The translations under genes and the position numbers were made by a program. A stretch of 64,000 nt of DNA, taken from contig NZ_SNYQ01000001.1 in the NCBI RefSeq assembly GCF_004363295.1, forward strand, positions 434,001 through 498,000. Direction: 5' to 3'. The notes below the pieces were generated by a model. It was not told where the DNA came from and did not search any database. It was given only the letters and a program-made list of their open reading frames with translations. Each line of letters opens with the position of its first letter. The first letter of the stretch is position 1. Origin of the DNA: Mesocricetibacter intestinalis (lineage in GTDB: Bacteria > Pseudomonadota > Gammaproteobacteria > Enterobacterales > Pasteurellaceae). Of the stretch, positions 19,815-28,462 are shown in pieces.

Positions 19815-20111
19815 TTATGCCGTTTTTTGTGCTTGAGTATCTATTCCTTATGCAAGCACAGTTCTATATTTTTTATATTTCTCACGGGCTTGGACTAAGC
19901 TAATACTCGGATAGGCTTCTATACCGAATTTTTGCTTGCTTAGAGGGTGGAGATAATTAAACTGCCGGGCGTTGGAAGCTGTAATAGCTATAGGTAAAAA
20001 TAATACGCCCCCGTCTTTTAGGGGATAAGGTTTATATTTCGGTTTAGCTTTCTCTATTTCTGTATTGGTCAAAGGCATTGATAATGCGTGCCATAGTTCG
20101 ATTCTCCGCAT
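19815..20111 (-). pseudogene. Integrase remnant (N-terminal arm-binding domain, DUF4102 type)
   Basis: The 87-residue frame contains MPLTNTEIEKAKPKYKPYP (from about residue 12) and ends AYPSISLVQAREKYKKYRTVLA. This is the N-terminal DNA-binding domain of P4-like tyrosine integrases, which normally exceed 380 residues. The family start is probably the ATG at 20078. After the TAA at 19848-19850 the same frame continues GIDTQAQKTA, matching the family's usual continuation (LLA-x-GIDP-x-x-x-K), and then meets a second TAA at 19815-19817. The gene therefore has a nonsense mutation, and everything including the catalytic domain has been lost. It is transcribed away from tRNA-Leu, starting about 190 bases from the tRNA 3' end, as in integrated islands. 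Confidence 0.82.
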
Positions 20112-20250
20112 TTAGTAACTATGAAAAATAAGCCGGTAACTATATTAGGTGCGTAGTTGCTAGGGAGCGACAAAAATCTGTGCTAAAAGGCGAATAACGG
20201 CGATAAGCTAAGAAAGGCAAAATGGCGATAAACCCTTGCAATTACTGGCA

Positions 20251-20284
20251 TTAAAAAAGCCTTTCGAGAAATTACGAAAGGCTT
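20251..20284 (-). terminator. Intrinsic terminator after secG-tRNA-Leu
   Basis: Minus strand: stem AAGCCTTTCG/CGAAAGGCTT (20257-20284, 8-base loop) followed by TTTTTTAA. Confidence 0.88.
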
Positions 20285-20296
20285 CGATATGTGTTG

Positions 20297-20381
20297 TGGT
20301 GCGCTGAGCGGGACTTGAACCCGCACGTCTTGCGACACTACCCCCTCAAGATAGCGTGTCTACCAATTCCACCACCAGCGC
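20297..20381 (-). tRNA. tRNA-Leu (anticodon GAG)
   Basis: The minus strand folds as a class II tRNA of 85 bases with an encoded CCA at 20297-20299. The acceptor stem is GCGCTGG with TCAGCGC, the D arm contains AATTGGTAGACACGC, the anticodon stem-loop is CTATC-TTGAGGG-GGTAG giving GAG, and the T arm contains GGTTCAAGTCC. A long variable arm is present as expected for leucine. It lies just downstream of secG, the same arrangement as secG-leuU in E. coli. The 3' side carries an integrase relic, which suggests this tRNA once served as an integration site. Confidence 0.96.
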
Positions 20382-20396
20382 AGAATCTGAATCAAT

Positions 20397-20744
20397 TTAT
20401 TGCGGAATATCGCTGTTTTTATTTTCCGGTACGGCAGGTGCCGCTTCCTGTTTTTGCTGCAACTGCTCCGCAGCCTGTGATAAATCATCGAATTTACCCT
20501 GGGCAACATTGTTGCGGTGCGAATTGATATTGCCGATAACAATGCTGATAACAAAGAAGATGGTTGCCAGTACCGCCGTGGTTCTGGACAGAAAGTTGGC
20601 CGAACCCGCCGAACCGAATACCGTACCTGAAGCGCCGCCTCCGAAGGAAGCACCCGCATCGGCGCCTTTACCCTGCTGAATCAGGATAAACGCAATTAAT
20701 GCGATGGAAATAAGTAAATAAACGATTAATAGGGCTTGATACAT
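20397..20744 (-). CDS. secG: Preprotein translocase subunit SecG
   Basis: A 115-residue inner-membrane protein with two membrane helices: residues 3-21 (ALLIVYLLISIALIAFILI) and a second at about 52-72 (TTAVLATIFFVISIVIGNI). Between them is the conserved loop QQGKGADAGASFGGGASG. SecG assists SecYE during SecA-driven export. A Gln/Ala-rich hydrophilic tail follows, longer than strictly needed but usual in this family. It is probably co-transcribed with tRNA-Leu(GAG) 15 bases downstream, ending at the terminator at 20251-20284. Confidence 0.95.
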   Translation of the reverse strand: MYQALLIVYLLISIALIAFILIQQGKGADAGASFGGGASGTVFGSAGSANFLSRTTAVLATIFFVISIVIGNINSHRNNVAQGKFDDLSQAAEQLQQKQEAAPAVPENKNSDIPQ

Positions 20745-20872
20745 TATCTTCTTCTCTGTTGCTGAAATGCAATAAAATAAAACGTCCGGATATTAGCGAA
20801 AATTCATTCTTTACGCAAGCGATTTCGAGAAAAAGCGATGCATTTGGCGTAAATTCAGGCACTTTAAAAAAC

Positions 20873-22795
20873 TCAGGAAGATTTGACCGCTCTTTTCCCG
20901 CTTTTTTCTGTATTTTTATTTCTTGGGGATTGGTGGGGAATTGCGCTTAATTGGCGCAGAGCGCTAAAGTTTGCATATTGTACCAATTCGGGCAGCATTG
21001 CCGTAAGTCCGGCCATAAATTGCGCGTAGCTCATTTGTTTACGGCTGATTTCGCTCAGCTGTGCCTCCCAATGGGCGGTCATATCCGGTTGGGTGGCGAT
21101 ATCCGGTAGGGCTTGAATCAGGATTCGGCCGGCCTGGGTACTGTGGATATTACGGCCTTTTTTATATAGAAATTCTCGCTTAAACAGCAGTTCGATAATC
21201 CCCGAACGGGTCGCTTCGGTACCCAGTCCGTCGGTTTCGCGCAAGATCTTTTTCAGCTCTTTGTCCTGTACGAAGCGGGCGATCCCCGTCATGGCGGACA
21301 GCAGGGTGGCATCGGTAAAGGGCTTCGGCGCCTGAGTTTTTTTACTCAAAATTTCCCCTTGTTCGCAATACAGTATCTGTCCTTTTTTAACTATGGGTAA
21401 CGGCGGCTCCTGCTCTTCCTGTCCGTCTTCTTTACCGAGAAGTTCTTTCCAGCCTGCGGTTTGTAAATTAGGTGCCTGAGCAATAAAGCTGCCGCCGGCA
21501 ATATTGAGGCTGATTTTACTTTTACGGTATTCCGCATCGGGGCAGAATTGCATCAGATACTGGCGGGCAATCAATGTGTAGACATTGATTTCCTGCGGAT
21601 TAAGGGCGACCTTATGATTTTTCCCGGTGGGGATAATGGCATGGTGCGCTTCGATTTTTTTATCGTTCCAACAACGGTTTTTTTGTTCGGGGTTCAGAAT
21701 CTCCGGCAATTCGGCATAAACATTGCTATGCATAGCAATGGCCTTAAGTACTTTATGCCGATCGGCAAAGTGTTCTTCCGGCAGATAACGGCAGTCCGAA
21801 CGCGGATAGGTGATAAGCCGATGAGTCTCATACAGGCGTTGACAAATATCCAGAACTTCCTGCGCCGACATAGCGTAGCGTTTTGCCGCATCGATTTGTA
21901 GTGCCGAGAGGGAATAAGGCAGAGGGGCGGTTTCTTTTTCCCGCTTGTCGCTGTAATCCGTTACCTCCGCCGGTTGTGCGCTGATCCGCTTTACTACATT
22001 TTGCGCCAGCGGCAGAGAAAGAATACGTCCGTCCTCATCTTGATAGTCTTCGCAGGCTTTGCTCGGTTGCCAAAGTGCGGTAAATTTTGGCGTTTTTTCT
22101 TGTTGCGGACGGATATGGGCCAGCACTTCAAAAAAGTCTTTGGGCTGAAAGTTTTCGATTTCCAGATCACGACGGACGATAAGTCCCAGCACGGGGGTTT
22201 GCACGCGACCAACGGATAGTACCCCGCGGTAACCGGCTTGCTGACCGCGTATACTGTAGGCTCGGGTCATATTAATACCGTACAGCCAATCGGCGCGGGC
22301 GCGAGCCAGGGCAGAAGTGGAGAGCGGGATAAATTTGCGGTTCGGCTGTAATTTCGCCACCGCTTTTTTGACTGCGCCGGGATTGAGATCGCTAATCAGG
22401 CAACGTTGGATATTATTGCGTTTTTCCGCACTGATATCCGCATGGCTGAATACTTCATCCACCAGCAATTGTCCTTCACGATCCGGGTCGCCGGCGTTGA
22501 TCAAAATATCTGCCTGATGGATAAGTTTTTTTACGATTTGCAGCTGTTTAGCCACCGCTTTGCGTGGGATCAGTTGCCATTTTTCCGGTATGATGGGCAG
22601 GTGTTCCAGGCGCCATTGTTTAAATGCGGGATTATAGGCATCGGGTTCCGCCTGTTCGAGCAAATGACCGACGCACCAGGTTACATAATCATTTTCTCCG
22701 CAGCGGATAAAGCCGTCGCCGCGCTGATGGGGTTTATCCAATACATCGGCAATGGCCCGCGCCAGACTGGGTTTTTCGGCTATAAATAATCGCAT
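20873..22795 (-). CDS. topB: DNA topoisomerase III
   Basis: A type IA topoisomerase of about 640 residues that decatenates DNA and resolves recombination intermediates. The TOPRIM domain starts at once ([19 protein letters not shown]) with the metal-binding motif [15 protein letters not shown] near residue 100. The active-site tyrosine lies in [17 protein letters not shown], and the [14 protein letters not shown] motif is near residue 515. I place the start at 22795 because TopB proteins begin MRLFIAEKP; in-frame ATGs at 22798 and 22810 are possible and no strong Shine-Dalgarno decides. The C-terminus is short and lacks an obvious zinc finger, as is usual for TopB. An internal uptake sequence is at 22073-22081. 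Confidence 0.95.
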   Translation of the reverse strand: MRLFIAEKPSLARAIADVLDKPHQRGDGFIRCGENDYVTWCVGHLLEQAEPDAYNPAFKQWRLEHLPIIPEKWQLIPRKAVAKQLQIVKKLIHQADILINAGDPDREGQLLVDEVFSHADISAEKRNNIQRCLISDLNPGAVKKAVAKLQPNRKFIPLSTSALARARADWLYGINMTRAYSIRGQQAGYRGVLSVGRVQTPVLGLIVRRDLEIENFQPKDFFEVLAHIRPQQEKTPKFTALWQPSKACEDYQDEDGRILSLPLAQNVVKRISAQPAEVTDYSDKREKETAPLPYSLSALQIDAAKRYAMSAQEVLDICQRLYETHRLITYPRSDCRYLPEEHFADRHKVLKAIAMHSNVYAELPEILNPEQKNRCWNDKKIEAHHAIIPTGKNHKVALNPQEINVYTLIARQYLMQFCPDAEYRKSKISLNIAGGSFIAQAPNLQTAGWKELLGKEDGQEEQEPPLPIVKKGQILYCEQGEILSKKTQAPKPFTDATLLSAMTGIARFVQDKELKKILRETDGLGTEATRSGIIELLFKREFLYKKGRNIHSTQAGRILIQALPDIATQPDMTAHWEAQLSEISRKQMSYAQFMAGLTAMLPELVQYANFSALRQLSAIPHQSPRNKNTEKSGKRAVKSS

Positions 22796-22876
22796 CATAA
22801 TTATGGTCATTCGCTCGGAATAAAATTTTTGCGCGCCAGTATAGCAAAATCACCTCTAGCTGCCCAGAGGAGGGCT

Positions 22877-23767
22877 TTAGTCCGTTAGTTCGGCCACTAT
22901 TCTCCAAAATTGCTCCGCATGATTATTAAGCCGAGTATCCACCCGATAAATATAGGCTTTAATCGGGATAATAAATTCTTGCATATCGAGCAAGCAGAGT
23001 TTATTTGCCGCTAATTCTTCATGAATGGCGTATTCCGGCAGCCAGGCGATTCCCTGTCGGTTGAGTACCATATTTTTTAATACTTCGCTCATTGAAGAAA
23101 TAAATACGGTTTTGGGTTTGATATGGGGAGAATTGCTCAGCTTACGGTTAACCAGGCGTCCCATATAAGAGGAAGAGGTATAGTTGAGAAGCGGGCAGTT
23201 CGGCATGTTCAGATTGAACAGTGCCTGCCCGTATTCATCTGCCGGTGATACGGGATAGAGTTTCGACTGCAGAATTTCCACGGAAAGAAAGGGAGCCTGC
23301 ATCAGACGTTCGTCATAAAAAGAAAAGATAAAATCGCTTTTGCCTTCAATCAGGGTATTGACCGCCTGATCCACATCAATAGATTCCACCGCATAAATTA
23401 AATTGTTCTGACGGGCGGCGACCCGACGAAAAAGTTCCGGCATTACCGACAGGGAAAGGGAATGGGCGGCGGCGCATTTTATATTGGGCAGCCCGAGATT
23501 ATTACGTCCGGCCAGTTCGTCCAGATTATCCTGAAACTGTTGTAATAGGCTGCGGCTCTGAGAATGAAAAAGTTTACCGCCTTCAGTTAGTTGCAGGGGG
23601 AGGGTAGAACGGTCAAACAATTTGATTCCCAATGCGTCTTCCAAGGTCGATATTCGCCGGCTGAAAGCGGATTGGGATAAATTGCGTTGTTCCGCCGCCT
23701 GAGAAAAATTGCGGCATTGTTCCAACATTAAAAAATCTTCCAACCATTTGGTTTCAATGTTTTTCAT
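22877..23767 (-). CDS. LysR-family regulator related to HypT (YjiE)
   Basis: A 296-residue LysR-type regulator. The winged helix-turn-helix occupies about residues 8-67 (FLMLEQCRNFSQAAEQRNLS, then SAFSRRISTLEDALG), followed by the effector domain from about 90. The start NIETKWLEDFLMLE, the AAAHSLSLSVMP segment and SSYMGRLVNRKL agree closely with my recollection of E. coli HypT, the hypochlorite-responsive regulator. Whether the redox-active methionines or cysteines of HypT are kept was not checked position by position. The gene is divergent from a racemase and dicarboxylate carrier, so local control of those genes is the simplest role. The ATG has GGAG a few bases upstream. Confidence 0.8.
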   Translation of the reverse strand: MKNIETKWLEDFLMLEQCRNFSQAAEQRNLSQSAFSRRISTLEDALGIKLFDRSTLPLQLTEGGKLFHSQSRSLLQQFQDNLDELAGRNNLGLPNIKCAAAHSLSLSVMPELFRRVAARQNNLIYAVESIDVDQAVNTLIEGKSDFIFSFYDERLMQAPFLSVEILQSKLYPVSPADEYGQALFNLNMPNCPLLNYTSSSYMGRLVNRKLSNSPHIKPKTVFISSMSEVLKNMVLNRQGIAWLPEYAIHEELAANKLCLLDMQEFIIPIKAYIYRVDTRLNNHAEQFWRIVAELTD

Positions 23768-23987
23768 CTCCGGTACCTCCGATGAAATGCATATTTCGCA
23801 TAATCCCTATACTTCTTGCATGATTTGCTTTGCCTTATCCAAGATAGCACATTGATTATATTATGAATATGTATCCCTAATGATTTCTCTAGTCGTTTTT
23901 TGCATATCTGTTCGCTTTCTTGCATTTCATTTTCCTCTCTCCGCCTGCTAAAAGCTTGTTATGGCTAATTAAATTTAGGAGGCATAC
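23768..23987. promoter_or_regulatory. Divergent control region between the LysR gene and the racemase operon
   Basis: A 220-base A/T-rich region with a perfect 10-bp inverted pair, ATGAAATGCA at 23782-23791 and TGCATTTCAT at 23921-23930. Several TTGCAT or TGCATAT copies also occur (near 23789, 23817, 23901 and 23920). Repeated, phased half-sites like these are common for LysR regulators acting on a divergent partner. Binding is inferred, not shown. TAGGAGG at 23973-23980 provides the racemase ribosome binding site. Confidence 0.45.
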
Positions 23988-24680
23988 ATGAAAAAAGTGA
24001 TCGGCATTTTAGGCGGTATGGGGCCTGCCGCCACTGCGGATATGCTGCAGAAGTTTATCCGTTTTACTCCGGCCCGTTGTGATCAGGAGCATATTCCGCT
24101 GCTGATTTCTTCTATTCCCGATATTCCGGATCGAACTGCAGCGTTATTGCATGGCGGCGAATCACCGGAACCTTTGATGCTGAAATACATTCAGGGGCTG
24201 GAACGGGCCGGGGCGGATTGTATCCTAATCGCCTGTAATACCGCTCATTACTGGTTTTCTCGTTTGCAGCAACAGTGCCACACCAAGATGCTGAGTATGA
24301 TCGAGGCCACAGTGGCTGAAGCGGCGGCATCGAGTACAAAGAATATCGGACTGCTGGCGACCGATGCCACTTTAGCTACCCGTCTTTATCAAGATGCTCT
24401 GGAAGCAAGGGGGCTGAACTGTATTGTTCCGGATAAGGCCTCGCAGCAGGAAGTGATGAAAAGCATCTATTTGCTTAAAGCGGGGCAGGAGCAGGAGGCG
24501 GAAGCGCTGATGTTGGCACAGAAAGAAGCTTTAATCGGGAAGGGGGCGGAAATTATGATTCTCGGCTGTACCGAAATCCCGGTGATCTTGCAAAAAGATC
24601 AGCAAAATCGACCGCACTTATATGTTGATTCCACTTCGGCGTTGGTACGTGCGGCGATTCAATGGTATCGACAAGCTTAA
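23988..24680 (+). CDS. Aspartate/glutamate racemase-family amino acid racemase (YgeA-like)
   Basis: A 230-residue cofactor-independent racemase. The two catalytic cysteines are Cys83 (IACNTAHYW) and Cys194 (ILGCTEIPVI), and the glycine-rich start VIGILGGMGPAATADML is typical of the COG1794/YgeA group. These enzymes interconvert L and D forms of aspartate, glutamate or other amino acids through a two-base mechanism. The dicarboxylate carrier starts 25 bases downstream and is probably co-transcribed, suggesting that imported aspartate or a related acid is the substrate. An uptake sequence lies inside the gene at 24611-24619. Confidence 0.9.
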   Translation: MKKVIGILGGMGPAATADMLQKFIRFTPARCDQEHIPLLISSIPDIPDRTAALLHGGESPEPLMLKYIQGLERAGADCILIACNTAHYWFSRLQQQCHTKMLSMIEATVAEAAASSTKNIGLLATDATLATRLYQDALEARGLNCIVPDKASQQEVMKSIYLLKAGQEQEAEALMLAQKEALIGKGAEIMILGCTEIPVILQKDQQNRPHLYVDSTSALVRAAIQWYRQA

Positions 24681-24704
24681 TTACAGATTATTCCGGAGTT
24701 TATT

Positions 24705-26012
24705 ATGATTTGGATAGAAATTTTCGTCGTATTGGGATGTATTTTTATGGGGATCCGCATGGGCGGCGTTGGGATCGGGCTGTTCGGCGGGATCGGGTTG
24801 GCCATATTAACCCTCGGCCTCGGCTTACCGGTAGGTTCCGTACCTGTGGACGTAATGCTGATTATTATGAGTGTGGTCATTGCCGCAGCGGCATTGCAGG
24901 CTACTCGGGGGATGGATTTTCTGGTTCATCACGCCGGTATTTTTATGCGCAAAAACCCGAAATATATTAACTTTATCGCACCGGTGATTACCTGGCTGAT
25001 GACGATTATGGCCGGTACCGGATTTATTGTTTTTTCCACCTTACCGGTGATTGCGGAGGTGGCGAAAGAATCCGGGGTTCGTCCGTCGCGGGCATTGGCG
25101 GGATCCGTAGTGGCTTCTCAGTTGGCGATTTCCGGTTCGCCGATAAGTGCGGCAATGGCGGCAATGATCACCATTATGGAAAACGGCACCTCGGTAACCT
25201 TTTTACAAATTATGGCGGTTTGTTTGCCTGCCTCCTTTATCGCCGCTATGGTTGCGGCCTTTGTAGCTTCCCGTCAGGGTTGCGAATTGCAGGATGACGA
25301 AGTTTATCTGCAACGCCTGCAGGCGGGGCTGGTTAGCAAAATGGAACAGAAAACGGAAATTTTCCCGGCCACGGCAAAACTTTCGGTTGTTATCTTTTTA
25401 CTGGCGACGCTTTGTATTGTCGTGCTGGCGGCGATACCTTCGCTGCGTCCGGTTTATGAGAGCGGCAAAACCATGGGAACGCGCGATATCATCGTGATTG
25501 TTATGTATAGTGCGGCCTGTTTAATGCTGATTTTCTGCAAAACCAAACCTGATGCGCTGGTTTTAAGCTCTACTTTCCGTTCAGGTATGAGTTCCATTGT
25601 GGTTATCCTTGGTATCGTTACCTTGGGAACTACCTTCGTTGATGCTCATATGGCGGATATTAAAGCGGTGGCAGGTAATGTATTGACGACTTATCCGATG
25701 CTGTTGGCTTTAGTTTTATTCGGCACCTGTGCGTTATTATATTCTCAGGGTTCAACAACACCGCTGATTATTCCTTTGGCCTTAGCGTTGGGAGTACCGC
25801 ATTGGGCCATATTGGCTTCATTCGTAGCGGTAACCGGCGTATTCGTATTACCGACCTATCCGACTTCATTGGCGGCGATGGAAATGGATACCACAGGTTC
25901 CACCCGTATCGGTAAATATGTATTGAATCACCCGTTTATGCTACCGGGCTTATGCGGCGTGATTGCCGGCGTTATATTCGGTTTTCTGTGGTCGCCGATT
26001 GTACTGCCGTAA
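24705..26012 (+). CDS. Anaerobic C4-dicarboxylate transporter, DcuA/DcuB family
   Basis: A 435-residue carrier with about 10-12 hydrophobic segments. The start IEIFVVLGCIFMGIRMGGVG, the KNPKYINFIAPVITW loop and the GTGFIVFSTLPVIAEVAKES segment match the pattern of DcuA and DcuB, which exchange aspartate, fumarate, malate and succinate during anaerobic growth. It follows the racemase by 25 bases with CCGGAG as ribosome binding site. Fumarate respiration and succinate export are central to Pasteurellaceae metabolism, so an aspartate/succinate exchange role is plausible. The choice between DcuA and DcuB cannot be made here. Confidence 0.87.
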   Translation: MIWIEIFVVLGCIFMGIRMGGVGIGLFGGIGLAILTLGLGLPVGSVPVDVMLIIMSVVIAAAALQATRGMDFLVHHAGIFMRKNPKYINFIAPVITWLMTIMAGTGFIVFSTLPVIAEVAKESGVRPSRALAGSVVASQLAISGSPISAAMAAMITIMENGTSVTFLQIMAVCLPASFIAAMVAAFVASRQGCELQDDEVYLQRLQAGLVSKMEQKTEIFPATAKLSVVIFLLATLCIVVLAAIPSLRPVYESGKTMGTRDIIVIVMYSAACLMLIFCKTKPDALVLSSTFRSGMSSIVVILGIVTLGTTFVDAHMADIKAVAGNVLTTYPMLLALVLFGTCALLYSQGSTTPLIIPLALALGVPHWAILASFVAVTGVFVLPTYPTSLAAMEMDTTGSTRIGKYVLNHPFMLPGLCGVIAGVIFGFLWSPIVLP

Positions 26013-26024
26013 CTTCCTGATTGG

Positions 26025-26056
26025 GGCTTAGCGGCGATACTAATCGGCGCTAAGCC
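26025..26056 (+). terminator. Stem-loop after the dicarboxylate carrier gene
   Basis: Perfect 9-bp stem GGCTTAGCG (26025-26033) with CGCTAAGCC (26048-26056), 12 bases after the stop codon. The following bases GGTTTAAG are only weakly T-rich. Confidence 0.55.
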
Positions 26057-26183
26057 GGTTTAAGAGATAAGCGGGTTGAAAATAGGCGGGTTGAAAAAGA
26101 GCGGTCATTTTTACAGGATTTTTTTGGCTGCCAGCAATTTTGCACAAGAGTAATTAAGCCCGCTTATTTTTATCGGAATATAA

Positions 26184-26222
26184 AACCGCCTTGCTGCATC
26201 GGCAACAAGGCGGTTATTTTCG
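26184..26222. terminator. Terminator of gntP, usable from both sides
   Basis: Perfect 10-bp stem AACCGCCTTG (26184-26193) with CAAGGCGGTT (26206-26215), 12-base loop. On the minus strand it is followed by TTATATTCC after the GGTT closing; on the plus strand by ATTTT. Confidence 0.75.
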
Positions 26223-26233
26223 TATAGGGAGGA

Positions 26234-27616
26234 TTAGAGAATAATGCTACCTATAGCGGCCAAAATAAAGCCGATTAAGCCTAACAATGTTTCCATAACG
26301 GTCCAGGTTTTAAAGGTGGTTTTGGTATCCATTTCAAGGAAACGGCTGATTAACCAGAAACCGGAATCGTTCACATGAGATAAAACGGTGGCGCCGGAAG
26401 CGATGGCGATGACGATAAAGCAAAGATCGAATTCGCTCAGTCCCGTTGTGGCTGCTACAGTAGGGGCAATTAATGCGGCCGTTGTAGTCAGGGCTACGGT
26501 GGCGGAACCCTGTGCAACACGCAAACAGGTGGCGATAACAAAGGCGGCCACGATAACGGGTAAGCCCGTATCCGATAATGTTGCGGCGAGTACATCACCG
26601 ATACCGCTGGCGCGCAAAACGCCGCCGAACATACCGCCCGCACCCGTAACCAGAACGATGGAACAAATCGGGCCGAGTGCGCTATCACATAATTTTTCCA
26701 CTTGTTCCAGAGAACGCTGTTTTTTCAGAATAACAATAGAAACCAGTAATGTAATTAACAGGGCGACCGGGGTTTTACCCAACATTCTTAATACTTCCAC
26801 CCATACCTGATCACCGGCCAATACTTTTGCCGTAACCAAGGTGTTTAAACCGGTATCCAGAAAGATCAGAATCAGCGGCAGTAGCAGGATAAACAATACG
26901 CTGCTGAATTTAGGCGGTTCCGCTTTAACGGTTTCCGTTACAACATTCTGATTCAAAAAAGCGGAAGGTAGGCTGATATGAATTTTACGTCCCACCCATA
27001 AGCCATAAAGATAAGCGCCGATATACCAGGTCGGAATCGCAATTACCAGTCCTACGATTACCAATAATCCCATATTAACGCCTAAGAGTTCGCCCGAAGC
27101 CACAGGACCCGGATGCGGTGGTAAAAAGGCGTGCATCACGGCAAAGGCACCGGCGGCAGGGAAAGCGTAGCGCAAGGTGGAATCACCGAAGCGTTTGGCG
27201 ACGGTGAAAATAATCGGCAGCATCACCACCAGACCCGCATCGAAGAAAATCGGGAATCCGAACAACAGTGAAGCGACCCCGAGGGCTAAGGGCGCCCGTT
27301 TTTCACCAAAGGTGCTGATAAGGGTATCGGCCAGCACTTTGGCGCCGCCGCTGATTTCCAGCAAGCGCCCGATCATGGCGCCTAAACCCACCAATAGGGC
27401 AACGGAAGCCAATGTGCTGCCAAAACCGCCTAGCATGGTCGGGACGACTTTATTAAAGGGCGTACCGGTAAACAGTGCGGTCAGCAAGCTGACTAAGGTT
27501 AAGGCGACGAAAGCATGCACGCGGAAGCGCATGATCAGAATAAGTAAGGTAATAACGGCGCCCAAAGCAATTAATAAGAGGCTGGTCGCACTATGGGTTA
27601 TAGGTAAGTGATCCAT
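26234..27616 (-). CDS. gntP: Gluconate permease, GntP family
   Basis: A 460-residue proton-coupled carrier with about 12-14 hydrophobic segments across its length. LLFGFPIFFDAGLVVMLPIIF and AFLPPHPGPVASGELLG are hallmark stretches of the GntP/GntT/GntU family. Context gives the substrate: it faces gntK-edd-eda and shares a control region with GntR-like operators, so gluconate import is the likely role. The exact paralogue type (GntP, GntT or GntU) cannot be set from sequence, and the symbol refers to the family. Its terminator is at 26184-26222. Confidence 0.88.
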   Translation of the reverse strand: MDHLPITHSATSLLLIALGAVITLLILIMRFRVHAFVALTLVSLLTALFTGTPFNKVVPTMLGGFGSTLASVALLVGLGAMIGRLLEISGGAKVLADTLISTFGEKRAPLALGVASLLFGFPIFFDAGLVVMLPIIFTVAKRFGDSTLRYAFPAAGAFAVMHAFLPPHPGPVASGELLGVNMGLLVIVGLVIAIPTWYIGAYLYGLWVGRKIHISLPSAFLNQNVVTETVKAEPPKFSSVLFILLLPLILIFLDTGLNTLVTAKVLAGDQVWVEVLRMLGKTPVALLITLLVSIVILKKQRSLEQVEKLCDSALGPICSIVLVTGAGGMFGGVLRASGIGDVLAATLSDTGLPVIVAAFVIATCLRVAQGSATVALTTTAALIAPTVAATTGLSEFDLCFIVIAIASGATVLSHVNDSGFWLISRFLEMDTKTTFKTWTVMETLLGLIGFILAAIGSIIL

Positions 27617-27671
27617 AACGGAAACTCCTGCATTGAGTAAAAAATCAAGATTGAATTTAAAACCGCACGCA

Positions 27672-27687
27672 GTGTTACCGATAACAG
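27672..27687. promoter_or_regulatory. GntR-like operator 1 (gntP side)
   Basis: GTGTTACCGATAACAG matches the E. coli GntR operator ATGTTACCSGTAACAT at 13 of 16 positions, with the inner palindrome TGTTACCGATAACA. It lies 56 bases upstream of the gntP start codon. The cognate repressor is encoded at 33098-34099. Confidence 0.7.
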
Positions 27688-27725
27688 CATTATTTGCAAT
27701 AATCTGGAAAACTAAATTTTAATTT

Positions 27726-27741
27726 TGTGATCATGATCATG
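27726..27741. promoter_or_regulatory. Possible weak CRP site, gntP side
   Basis: TGTGATCATGATCATG keeps a perfect left CRP half-site TGTGA and a 3-of-5 right half. It is 110 bases upstream of gntP. Weaker than the site at 27828 and only suggestive. Confidence 0.35.
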
Positions 27742-27827
27742 GTTTTTGTGATTACTATTGATTAATTAATCGCCTTTTATCCATTTAACTTTGTTTTTTG
27801 ATTGATGTTTTAGCTTTTAAGAGAAAA

Positions 27828-27843
27828 TGTGATTGAGATCACA
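27828..27843. promoter_or_regulatory. CRP binding site upstream of gntK
   Basis: TGTGATTGAGATCACA is a perfect CRP palindrome (TGTGA, 6-base spacer, TCACA). A possible -10 hexamer TATTAT is at 27890-27895, giving a start site near 27902 and a CRP centre about 66 bases upstream, compatible with activation. This implies cAMP-dependent catabolite control of gluconate use. Confidence 0.8.
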
Positions 27844-27874
27844 AAAATATTCAAAATAAAAAATACTGCTTTTA

Positions 27875-27890
27875 AAGTTACTGGTAACAT
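27875..27890. promoter_or_regulatory. GntR-like operator 2 (gntK side)
   Basis: AAGTTACTGGTAACAT matches the GntR consensus at 14 of 16 positions. It overlaps the candidate -10 region, a position suited to repression of gntK-edd-eda in the absence of gluconate. Confidence 0.75.
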
Positions 27891-27930
27891 ATTATGTTAT
27901 AGCGCAAATTTTATTATTGAGGTGTTTATC

Positions 27931-28449
27931 ATGCATAAATCAGGTAAAAGTTTTATCTTAATGGGCGTTTCCAGTACCGGGAAAACCAGTGTGGGAACCG
28001 CAATTGCGGAAAAACTCGGCTTAAAGCTGATTGACGGAGATGATCTGCATCCCCGTGCAAATATTATTAAAATGGCTTCCGGTCAGCCGCTCAATGATGA
28101 AGATCGCGCTCCTTGGCTGGAACGTATCCGCGATGCGGCTTTCAGCCTGGAACAGAAATCGGAAAAGGGCATTATCATCTGTTCGGCTCTTAAGAAAAAA
28201 TATCGGGATCAGATCCGTGAAGGTAACGATGTAAAATTTATTTTCCTGAAAGGCGATTTTGACCTGGTGCTCGCTCGGATGCAGAAGCGCCAGGGGCATT
28301 ATATGAAAGCGGATATGTTGCGCAGCCAGTTTGCAACCCTGGAAATTCCTCAAGCGGAGGAAACCGATGTCTATGCGGTGGATATTGATGCCGGTTTTGA
28401 TGAAGTGGTCGCACGCTGTGTTGCGGTGATTGAACCTTTATTAAAATAA
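27931..28449 (+). CDS. gntK: Gluconokinase
   Basis: A 172-residue P-loop kinase that phosphorylates gluconate to 6-phosphogluconate. The Walker A motif is GVSSTGKTSVG (about residues 12-22) and LIDGDDLHPRANIIKMASGQPLND carries the gluconate-binding signature in two parts. I chose the ATG at 27931 because GAGGTG lies 6 bases before it and the length matches GntK (about 175). An upstream GTG at 27829 falls inside the CRP site and is not credible. It is first in gntK-edd-eda, with edd starting 13 bases later. Confidence 0.95.
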   Translation: MHKSGKSFILMGVSSTGKTSVGTAIAEKLGLKLIDGDDLHPRANIIKMASGQPLNDEDRAPWLERIRDAAFSLEQKSEKGIIICSALKKKYRDQIREGNDVKFIFLKGDFDLVLARMQKRQGHYMKADMLRSQFATLEIPQAEETDVYAVDIDAGFDEVVARCVAVIEPLLK

Positions 28450-28462
28450 TGCGGCGGGTCAT

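Noticed and set aside
27829-27930. GTG start at 27829 giving a longer gluconokinase
   Set aside because: The GTG lies inside a perfect CRP site and the extra 34 residues are unlike the family. The ATG at 27931 has a good ribosome binding site and gives the normal length.
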